NCBI GenBank assembly: GCA_023431245.1
Contig: JAEYXO010000147.1
Location: forward strand, 1-6,754
DNA: 6,754 nt
Source: Pseudomonadota bacterium
Lineage (GTDB): Bacteria > Pseudomonadota > Gammaproteobacteria > Burkholderiales > SG8-41
Direction of reading: 5' to 3'
The notes below the pieces were generated by a model that worked only from the letters and a program-made list of their open reading frames with translations, had not been told where the DNA came from and did no database searches. Position 1 is the stretch's first letter; each line of letters opens with the position of its first letter. Below, one piece after another: positions 1 through 5,376 of the stretch. A program made the position numbers and the translations under genes.

Positions 1-1348
1 CCAGCAGGGCCACGATCCGCCCCTTGTCGAAGCCGCCAATAAACTGCTGGAACTGCTCGACCGACCTGACATCCTGGTTGTTGATCGCAAGGATCACGTC
101 GCCGCGGCGCAGGCCGGCCTGGGCCGCTGCACCCTGCACGCCGTCAACCAGCACGCCGCCCTCGACTTTCAGTTCCTTGCGTTGCGCCTCGGTGAGCTCT
201 GTAAGCGCCATGCCGAACCGGTTGCTGGCCTGCGGCTGCGGCTTGCCGCCACGGGCCTGGCGGGTCGCGCGATCGTCTGAAAGCTCGGCCACGACCACCT
301 GCAGGTCGCGAGCCGCCTTGTTGCGCCAGACCTGGACGGCGATGCTGCTGCCCGGCTTGCTGCCGCCGACGATGCGCGGCAGATCCTCGGAGGAATTCAC
401 CGGTTTGCCGTCAAAACGGAGGATCACGTCACCGGCCTCGATGCCCGCCTTCTCCGCCGGTCCGCCCTTCTCAACCGAATTGACCAGCGCACCCTGCGGC
501 TTGGGCAGGCCAAAACCGTCCGCGAGTTCCCGGGTCACCGGCTGGATCACCACGCCGATGCGGCCGCGCGTCACCTTGCCGGTGGTCCGCAGCTGCTGCG
601 CGATGTCGTTGGCCACATCGATGGGTATCGCGAAAGACAGCCCCATGAATCCGCCGGTTCGGCTGTAGATCTGCGAATTGATGCCGACCACCTCGCCCCT
701 GAGATTGAACAGCGGCCCGCCCGAATTGCCGGGATTGACGGCAACGTCGGTCTGGATGAAGGGCACGAAATTCTCCTGCGGCAGGGAGCGCCCCTTGGCG
801 CTGACAATGCCTGCCGTCACCGTGTTCTCGAAGCCGAACGGTGACCCGATGGCAACAACCCACTCCCCGACCTTGAGCCGGTTGGCGTCGCCGAAACGTA
901 CCGTCGGCAATCCGGCTGCGTCTATCTTGATCAGCGCGACGTCGGTGCGGCGGTCCGTACCGACAACCTTGGCCTTGAATTCGCGTTTGTCCGTGAGCTT
1001 GACGCTGACCTCGTCGGCCCCCTCCACGACATGTGCGTTGGTCAGGATGTAACCGTCGGCGCTGATGATGAATCCCGAGCCCAGCGACTGCGCCTGGAAG
1101 CCCCGCGGTCCCTGCTGACCGGGATTCGGGTTGTTCGGCATGAAGCGCCGGAAAAATTCGTAGAACGGATCGTTCTCGTCCAGTTGCGGCAGCTGCCGCG
1201 ACAGGGCGTTGCGGTTCGCGGACTGGGTGGTGCTTATGTTGACCACGGCCGCGCCCTGTTTCTCCACGAGTTCGGTGAAGTCCGGAAGCTGTGCTGCGGA
1301 CTGCAGGGGTACAAACAGGCACAGGGCCAGAAAGAAATACCTGAACAT
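1..1348 (-). CDS. mucD: DegQ/MucD-family periplasmic serine endoprotease (3' end cut by window edge)
   Basis: HtrA-type protease/chaperone that degrades misfolded periplasmic proteins; in Pseudomonas the homologue MucD also restrains the AlgU response. Read by hand from the ATG at 1348, it gives 449 codons with no stop before the window edge. DegQ/MucD proteins are usually about 450–475 aa, so only a short C-terminal piece is missing. Residues 1–19 look like a signal peptide (hydrophobic core FFLALCLFVPL, cleavage near SAA). The trypsin-like domain carries the full catalytic triad: His106 (TNAHVVEG), Asp136 (RRTDVALI) and Ser209 (NPGNSGGPLF). Two PDZ domains follow, about 262–350 and 385 to the end; the two domains separate it from single-PDZ DegS/AlgW. 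The N-terminal loop (about 42–88, with DPFYEFF) has no cysteines, as in DegQ rather than E. coli DegP. A good ribosome-binding site, AGGAAAGG, lies 6 nt before the start. It is the last visible gene of the rpoE operon, 55 nt after rseB. Confidence 0.95.
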   Translation of the reverse strand, partial: MFRYFFLALCLFVPLQSAAQLPDFTELVEKQGAAVVNISTTQSANRNALSRQLPQLDENDPFYEFFRRFMPNNPNPGQQGPRGFQAQSLGSGFIISADGYILTNAHVVEGADEVSVKLTDKREFKAKVVGTDRRTDVALIKIDAAGLPTVRFGDANRLKVGEWVVAIGSPFGFENTVTAGIVSAKGRSLPQENFVPFIQTDVAVNPGNSGGPLFNLRGEVVGINSQIYSRTGGFMGLSFAIPIDVANDIAQQLRTTGKVTRGRIGVVIQPVTRELADGFGLPKPQGALVNSVEKGGPAEKAGIEAGDVILRFDGKPVNSSEDLPRIVGGSKPGSSIAVQVWRNKAARDLQVVVAELSDDRATRQARGGKPQPQASNRFGMALTELTEAQRKELKVEGGVLVDGVQGAAAQAGLRRGDVILAINNQDVRSVEQFQQFIGGFDKGRIVALL

Positions 1349-1354
1349 GTTCAG

Positions 1355-1362
1355 CCTTTCCT
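1355..1362 (-). promoter_or_regulatory. Ribosome-binding site of mucD
   Basis: AGGAAAGG on the minus strand, 6 nt before the ATG at 1348. It is the strongest Shine-Dalgarno match in the operon and fixes the mucD start. It suits a gene separated from its upstream neighbour by 55 nt, which is unlikely to rely on translational coupling. Confidence 0.7.
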
Positions 1363-1403
1363 GGTAACGCAGGGTTCTGGAGAATGAAATCGAAAAACCG
1401 CGC

Positions 1404-2384
1404 TCAGCGCTGCACCGTGGCGGACGCCTTGGGTTCCAGCGAGCGCGCGAACTGCATCACGGTTTCCGCGGGCGTCTCGCCGAGTATCGTCACGGTGTGA
1501 CCGGCAACGGGCTGGCTGTAGATGTGCAGCGCGCCCTGGTGCCTGAGCGTCTGTTTCCTGTCCGGGCGGACTCCGGGTTCGATGAAAATCGACACTGCGG
1601 CGAGGCCGTCGGAAAACACCAGGTGCGACGCCGTGCCTTTCTTGCCGACCATCGACCGTCTCAGCTCCATCAGCTTGCGGAAACCTGCCGGCAGGGACTG
1701 CACCACCCAGCCGGAATCCCCGCTGTCGCCCGTCGTCAGCGCGGAACGGTCGACACGCCAGTTCTGCTTGGCGCTTATCGCGGCATATTTCGACTGCACC
1801 AGCTCGCGGCGGAAGGAACCGCCGATATCCAGCGTCGAAAACGCAAACGCCTCCAGAGTCTCGTTCTTGTCATTCAGGGTCCGCGCCTGCAGCGGCAGGC
1901 CGGTATTGAGTTCGGCGCAGAAACGCCGGGTGTAACGCAGCGTGTCTGCCGGCACCAGGGTCACCCATTGGCATTGCATGCCGGCAACCCGGTCCAGTCC
2001 GCCTTTCACGACGTTGTAATGCTGGACGATCTCCTGGATCTGCTCGACTCGGATCGGAAACTGGCGCGAGCCGCGGGGGTCGATCAGGACAACCTTGCTG
2101 CCCGGGATGTAGCAGGTCACCTGGTCATTGTTGCGTATGATTTCGCGCGCCGGACCGTCGAGCGTTTCGAGGCGCTCCAGCACTCCTCCCGCCGGATTGA
2201 CGAAATGGGCGATGCTGGATGTTTCGACCTGCTTGCCATGCTGGAACATGAAGGTTCCGGTGTAATTCACCTTCCGGCCCGCTTCGGCCATTTTCTCGAG
2301 CATGGCCAGGGCTTCGCGTGAATCTCCGGTTGCCGCAAAGGCGCCCGGCGCAAAACCCAGAACAAGGATCCACCAGTATTTCAT
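1404..2384 (-). CDS. rseB: RseB/MucB periplasmic sigma-E regulator
   Basis: Periplasmic protein that binds the periplasmic part of anti-sigma factor RseA and protects it from DegS/AlgW-type cleavage. In E. coli it releases RseA on sensing mislocalised lipopolysaccharide or lipids. The 326-aa length is typical for the family. Residues 1–17 form a signal peptide (MKYWWILVLG, cleavage after AFA). The N-terminal lipoprotein-carrier-like domain spans about 22–200 and shows family motifs YTGTFMFQHG (41–50), RLETLDGPAREIIR (71–84) and CYIPG (91–95). The smaller C-terminal domain, about 220–315, shows WVVQSLPAGF (226–235) and HLVFSDGLAAVSIFIE (254–269). The mature protein has three cysteines (91, 138, 156), so a disulfide is possible. 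The start lies 7 nt after the rseA stop with no clear ribosome-binding site (TACCCCC precedes the ATG), which suggests translation coupled to rseA. Confidence 0.95.
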   Translation of the reverse strand: MKYWWILVLGFAPGAFAATGDSREALAMLEKMAEAGRKVNYTGTFMFQHGKQVETSSIAHFVNPAGGVLERLETLDGPAREIIRNNDQVTCYIPGSKVVLIDPRGSRQFPIRVEQIQEIVQHYNVVKGGLDRVAGMQCQWVTLVPADTLRYTRRFCAELNTGLPLQARTLNDKNETLEAFAFSTLDIGGSFRRELVQSKYAAISAKQNWRVDRSALTTGDSGDSGWVVQSLPAGFRKLMELRRSMVGKKGTASHLVFSDGLAAVSIFIEPGVRPDRKQTLRHQGALHIYSQPVAGHTVTILGETPAETVMQFARSLEPKASATVQR

Positions 2385-2391
2385 GGGGGTA

Positions 2392-2910
2392 TTACCGGTC
2401 GGCGGCGGGTGCTATCGAAATGGTGCGGATGTAGGGCGCCACGCCCTGAAGGCTGGTGCTCGGCGAGATGCCCTGGTGCGCCAGCAGATATTCGTTCATC
2501 TGACCGTCGTTCGGAACGCTGACCAGCGGCGGCTCGGGCTGAACCGCGGCAGGCACCGTGGCACGCGCGATTTCCGCCGGCGGGTGGGCGATATTGCCCG
2601 AGGAAAAGGCCATCCAGCCGACGACGGCCACGGCGGACACGGATGCCGCCGCTGAAAGCGCAAAAGCAAGGGGTTTGCCGGGCCTGCGGATCCGTACCGG
2701 CGCCAGAACGGTCGGTTCCCGGGAGAGCGCCTCGGAGACACGTCGGGAAACGTCAACGCCGCGGACCGCCTCGCCCCGCATCACGTCACCGATCAGGTGA
2801 TACATGTCCCAGGACTCCCGCGCCTCCGCGGTATCCCCCAGGCGCAGCAGCGTCTGGTGTGTTTCCTGGCCGTCCGCTTCACCGTCCATCAACGCCGATA
2901 CATGTTCCAT
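2392..2910 (-). CDS. rseA: RseA/MucA anti-sigma-E factor
   Basis: Single-pass inner-membrane anti-sigma factor: the cytoplasmic N-terminus sequesters RpoE, and stepwise proteolysis by DegS/AlgW- and RseP-type proteases frees it under envelope stress. At 172 aa it is somewhat shorter than MucA (194) and E. coli RseA (216). The N-terminus MEHVSALMDGE is the hallmark start of the family. The cytoplasmic sigma-binding part spans about 1–75, including ESWDMYHLIGDVMRGE (32–47). A single membrane segment (about 81–102, LAFALSAAASVSAVAVVGWMAF, preceded by basic RIRRPGK) is followed by a periplasmic tail. Within the tail, YLLAHQGISPSTSLQGVAPYIRTIS resembles the conserved MucA region implicated in RseB/MucB binding. 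The start is 1 nt after the rpoE stop, with AGGAG 8 nt upstream inside rpoE, so synthesis of the pair is probably coupled. Confidence 0.93.
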   Translation of the reverse strand: MEHVSALMDGEADGQETHQTLLRLGDTAEARESWDMYHLIGDVMRGEAVRGVDVSRRVSEALSREPTVLAPVRIRRPGKPLAFALSAAASVSAVAVVGWMAFSSGNIAHPPAEIARATVPAAVQPEPPLVSVPNDGQMNEYLLAHQGISPSTSLQGVAPYIRTISIAPAADR

Positions 2911-2911
2911 C

Positions 2912-3511
2912 TCACCATCTCCTGTCCTTGCCCGTGCCGAGCAAGGGCCGCAATTTCTCCGCCACCGCCTCGCGTGCCCGGAAAATCCGGGAACGCACCG
3001 TACCTACCGGGCACTGCATCACTGCCGCAATTTCCTCGTAACTCAGCCCCTCGATCTCGCGAAGGGTTATCGCCGTTCTCAACTCCTCTGGCAACTCCTG
3101 CAGGGTTTGGTTCACTGTGTCGCCAACCTGCCGGCTCATCATCTGGTTTTCCGGCGTATTGAGGTCCCGCAACTGCTCCCCCGCCTCCACCCCTTCCGCC
3201 TCCTCGGCATCGAGTTCGGTGCTGGTCGGCGCCCGCCGGCCCATGGCCACCAGGTGATTTTTCGCCGTGTTGATGCCGATGCGGTACAACCATGTGTAAA
3301 AGGCGCTGTCGCCCCGGAATCCCGGCAACGCGCGGTATGCCTTGATGAACGCCTCCTGCGTCACATCCTCGACCTCGCTGGGGTCCCGGATAAAGCGCGA
3401 CAGCAGCCGGCCCAGCTTGCGCTGGTATTTGCTCACCAGCAGATCAAACGCGCGCTTGTCGCCCCGCTGCACACGCTCCACCAGCTGCTGATCGACTTCG
3501 CGATCGCTCAT
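2912..3511 (-). CDS. rpoE: RNA polymerase sigma factor RpoE/AlgU (sigma-E, ECF family)
   Basis: Extracytoplasmic-function sigma factor that directs RNA polymerase to envelope-stress promoters. The ATG at 3511 gives MSDREVDQQLVERVQRGDKRAF and a 199-aa protein, close to AlgU (193) and E. coli RpoE (191). The frame stays open upstream to a GTG at 3604, but that extension has no family resemblance. Sigma region 2 spans about 15–90, with DVTQEAFIKAYRAL (49–62) and the promoter-melting/-10 recognition stretch FYTWLYRIGINTAKN (71–85). A variable acidic linker (about 98–118) follows. Region 4 spans about 133–186, with the helix-turn-helix GLSYEEIAAVMQCPVGTVRSR (155–175) that reads the -35 element. 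AGGGA sits 10 nt before the start, a rather long spacing. It heads the rseA–rseB–mucD operon and follows a sigma-E-type promoter, consistent with autoregulation. Confidence 0.96.
   Translation of the reverse strand: MSDREVDQQLVERVQRGDKRAFDLLVSKYQRKLGRLLSRFIRDPSEVEDVTQEAFIKAYRALPGFRGDSAFYTWLYRIGINTAKNHLVAMGRRAPTSTELDAEEAEGVEAGEQLRDLNTPENQMMSRQVGDTVNQTLQELPEELRTAITLREIEGLSYEEIAAVMQCPVGTVRSRIFRAREAVAEKLRPLLGTGKDRRW
2919..2923 (-). promoter_or_regulatory. Ribosome-binding site of rseA inside the end of rpoE
   Basis: AGGAG on the minus strand, 8 nt before the rseA ATG at 2910. It lies within the last codons of rpoE. The TGA-G-ATG junction means ribosomes ending rpoE arrive directly at the rseA start, which would keep sigma and anti-sigma production balanced. 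Confidence 0.6.
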
Positions 3512-3611
3512 TATTATCCGGTCCCTGATACTGCAGTCCTGCGCCCGGCCGGCCAAGCCGCCGTCCTTGCAGGCGCCGCAGTATAACTGCCTGAACGGCC
3601 GCACGAAACAT
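3444..3611 (-). CDS. Candidate rseD-like leader ORF overlapping the rpoE start
   Basis: A 55-codon ORF read by hand, beginning MFRAAVQAVILRRLQGRR and ending in TGA 68 nt inside rpoE, in a different reading frame. It begins about 14 nt after the transcription start predicted from the sigma-E promoter and has a GGGA-type ribosome-binding site 4 nt upstream. The predicted peptide is very arginine- and glycine-rich and shows no family I recognise. Its placement matches the short rseD leader ORF of E. coli, whose translation is coupled to rpoE; similarity is in position only, not sequence. In such GC-rich DNA a 55-codon ORF can arise by chance, and the rpoE-overlapping half is constrained by rpoE. 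Treat it as a hypothesis. Confidence 0.3.
   Translation of the reverse strand: MFRAAVQAVILRRLQGRRLGRPGAGLQYQGPDNNERSRSRSAAGGACAAGRQARV
3528..3584 (-). promoter_or_regulatory. Stacked hairpin in the rpoE leader, just before its ribosome-binding site
   Basis: Three nested inverted repeats line up in the leader RNA. The outer 7-bp stem is ATACTGC (3584–3578) with GCAGTAT (3534–3528). The middle 5-bp stem is CCTGC (3573–3569) with GCAGG (3542–3538). The inner 4-bp stem is CGGC (3560–3557) with GCCG (3553–3550), closing a 3-nt loop. The outer stem ends 1 nt before the AGGGA ribosome-binding site of rpoE (3526–3522). The fold lies inside the candidate leader ORF, so a translating ribosome would open it. 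The pairing is visible in the sequence; the regulatory role is inferred. Confidence 0.4.
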
Positions 3612-3631
3612 CCGTTCCCGGCGTCGTCTGC

Positions 3632-3658
3632 AGTGACCAGCGGCAGGCGTTTAAGTTC
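3632..3658 (-). promoter_or_regulatory. Sigma-E/AlgU-type autoregulatory promoter of rpoE
   Basis: Reads GAACTT (-35, 3658–3653), a 16-nt spacer, then TCACT (-10, 3636–3632) on the minus strand. The known sigma-E/AlgU consensus is GAACTT, a spacer of 16–17 nt, then TCTGA or similar. The -35 is an exact match; the -10 keeps the important TC but differs after it. Transcription would start near 3625, leaving a leader of about 115 nt before rpoE. RpoE homologues commonly transcribe their own operon from such a site. A TATACT sequence (minus strand, 3586–3581) inside the leader could be a second, housekeeping -10, but no good -35 accompanies it. Confidence 0.7.
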
Positions 3659-3670
3659 AAGGGGGACACG

Positions 3671-3686
3671 AAAAAGCGGCCCCCGC
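3671..3686 (-). terminator. Short intrinsic-terminator-like hairpin after the transporter gene
   Basis: GCGG, loop GGG, CCGC, then TTTTT on the minus strand, 45 nt downstream of the transporter stop codon and 12 nt before the rpoE -35 element. The stem is only 4 bp but all G–C and is followed directly by five T's. If active, it would separate transporter transcription from the stress operon, which otherwise lies downstream on the same strand. Confidence 0.45.
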
Positions 3687-3730
3687 GTTCCAACATGTGA
3701 CCGCCTGGATGGCCGGATTGTTCTGGGCCC

Positions 3731-5278
3731 TCACGTTTTCCCGGACTCCGGACGTAGCCGCCGCTCGACTTGCCGCAGCCCCCCTTCAATCAGCACCGCG
3801 AGAACCGCGGCCGGCAATGCGCCGGACAGCATCACCACGTGATCGTTGACAGCCAGCCCGGCGACAATCCGTTCACCGTAACCGCCGGCCCCCACAAACG
3901 CCGCCAGCGTCGCCGTCCCGACATTGATCACCGCCGCGGTCCTGATGCCGCCCAGCACGCCGGGAACGGCCAGCGGCAATTCGATGAACCACATCAGCTG
4001 CCCGGTACTCAGGCCGAGTGCCCGCCCCGCATCGCGCATCCGGTCACCGACACCTGCCAGCGCGACCTCGGTGCCGCGAATCACCGGCAGCAGCGCATAC
4101 AGCGAGAGTGCAATCACCGCAGGCAGGGCGCCGATGCGGTCCAGCAGTGCAATCAGGAATGCCAGCAGGGCCAGACTGGGCACCGTCTGCAGCACTCCGG
4201 CCCCGGCCAGTATCCAGCGTCCCGCACGCGGCACACGCTGCGCCAGGATGCCCAGCGGGATGCCTGCCAGAATGCTGAGCAGCAGGGACACGATCACCAG
4301 TTGCAGATGCTCCAGGGTCAGCCGCAGCAGGTCGGGGGCAAACACGGCCCCGGCCAGCGATCGCTGCGCCATGGCGTTCGCCGGCGGGTGTTGCTCGAGC
4401 CAGTTCCGCGCCACCTCGGAAAAACCCTTCCGCTCCAGCTCGACGGCAGCGTTCATCTCCAGCATTGCTGAGGCCGGAATCGTTCCCTGCAGTTTTTCGA
4501 TGGCCGCCCAGGCCTCCGGATGCCGCAGCGGCAGATCGATGCGGTACACCAGCACGGCCTCGTACGCCGGGAAAAACCGCTGGTCATCCTCCAGCACGCG
4601 CAGGCCCAGCCGCCGGATCTGCGGATCCGTGGTGTAGACGTCGACAACATCGACCTCGCCGCGCTCCAGCGCCGCATAGGCCAGGCCATGCTCCAGTCCC
4701 CGGACCGTCAGCCCGCCGATCTCGTAAGTCTCGCTCAATGCGGGCCAGCCGTCCCGCCGGTTGAGAAACTCCGGGGACAGCCCGAGACGTGCATCGAAAA
4801 AATCCCTGAGATCGGAAATTCGCCGGATCCCGCGCGCCGCGGCATCCGGCTCCCGCATCGCCAGCGCGTAGGCATTGCTGAAGCCGGGAAACACGCCGGC
4901 GGCCAGTCCGTGCGCGGACAGCTCCCTGTTGAGCTCGTCCAGCAACGGCACCCCGGGCAGGCGCAGCAATTCGAGCGCAATGGTGCCGGTGTAGTCCGGA
5001 TAAACATCGATGGCGCCGCTTTTCAGCGCGGCAAACAGGATCGCCGTGTTGCCCAACCCCGGCTTGTGCCCGACTTTTGCGCCGGATGCGCGCGCAGTCT
5101 GCGCGATCACCTCTCCAAGCAGATAGGATTCGGTGAAACGCTTGGAGCCGACTGTCAGCACATCGCCGGCGGCCGCCCCTGACGCAGTGGTGAAAAGAAC
5201 TGCGAAAAAAAGCAGGCAAACCCGCCGCAGAAACGCCACGGCGACGCCGCGTACACAGCCCTGTCGGTGTCGTTCCAT
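3731..5278 (-). CDS. Fused substrate-binding protein/permease of an osmoprotectant-type ABC importer
   Basis: Probable importer of glycine betaine, choline, carnitine or a similar quaternary amine (OpuB/OpuC, ProX–ProW, YehZ–YehY families). The chosen ATG gives 515 aa. Residues 14–37 look like a signal peptide (FLRRVCLLFFAVLFTTASGAAA). The binding domain, about 39–305, has VGSKRFTES (43–51), YPDYTGT (93–99, likely ligand aromatics Tyr93 and Tyr96) and YTTDPQI (215–221). The permease domain starts near 316, with about five membrane segments (319–345, 354–379, 383–407, 447–466, 476–500). The family motif LQTVPSLALLAFL lies at 363–375, and the ATPase-contacting EAA loop, DAGRALGLSTGQLMWFIELPLAVP, at 416–439. 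Five segments with an outside N-terminus would place the binding domain in the periplasm and the basic tail in the cytoplasm. No ribosome-binding site is evident; a GTG at 5239 would also leave a good signal peptide, while the ATG at 5374 would nearly reach the divergent gene and is unlikely. No ATPase gene adjoins. The exact substrate cannot be read from sequence. Confidence 0.88.
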   Translation of the reverse strand: MERHRQGCVRGVAVAFLRRVCLLFFAVLFTTASGAAAGDVLTVGSKRFTESYLLGEVIAQTARASGAKVGHKPGLGNTAILFAALKSGAIDVYPDYTGTIALELLRLPGVPLLDELNRELSAHGLAAGVFPGFSNAYALAMREPDAAARGIRRISDLRDFFDARLGLSPEFLNRRDGWPALSETYEIGGLTVRGLEHGLAYAALERGEVDVVDVYTTDPQIRRLGLRVLEDDQRFFPAYEAVLVYRIDLPLRHPEAWAAIEKLQGTIPASAMLEMNAAVELERKGFSEVARNWLEQHPPANAMAQRSLAGAVFAPDLLRLTLEHLQLVIVSLLLSILAGIPLGILAQRVPRAGRWILAGAGVLQTVPSLALLAFLIALLDRIGALPAVIALSLYALLPVIRGTEVALAGVGDRMRDAGRALGLSTGQLMWFIELPLAVPGVLGGIRTAAVINVGTATLAAFVGAGGYGERIVAGLAVNDHVVMLSGALPAAVLAVLIEGGLRQVERRLRPESGKT

Positions 5279-5376
5279 CGCGCGAAAATGGTAGCATGCG
5301 GACACCGCAAGGCCGCTCCGGGAAAACCCCCGCGGCGCCGGATCCCTCAACGACCCATCACGCAAGACACCCAATC

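Noticed and set aside
471..1322. A 283-codon ORF on the minus strand inside mucD
   Set aside because: It is a shifted frame of the protease gene, with arginine-rich, low-complexity composition; the true frame carries the catalytic triad and PDZ domains.
1497..2321. A 274-codon ORF on the plus strand opposite rseB
   Set aside because: It is an antisense shadow of high-GC codon bias; the opposite strand encodes a full-length RseB with all family motifs.
2804..3586. A 260-codon ORF on the plus strand opposite rpoE
   Set aside because: It is an antisense shadow; RpoE on the other strand has unmistakable sigma regions 2 and 4.
3512..3604. A longer RpoE starting at an in-frame GTG at 3604
   Set aside because: The added 31 residues resemble no sigma factor, the ATG at 3511 gives the expected N-terminus and length, and it has its own ribosome-binding site.
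5279..5376. Sigma-70-like -10 elements (TAGCAT on plus, TACCAT on minus) between the divergent genes
   Set aside because: Neither has a convincing -35 at 16–18 nt, so no promoter is called.
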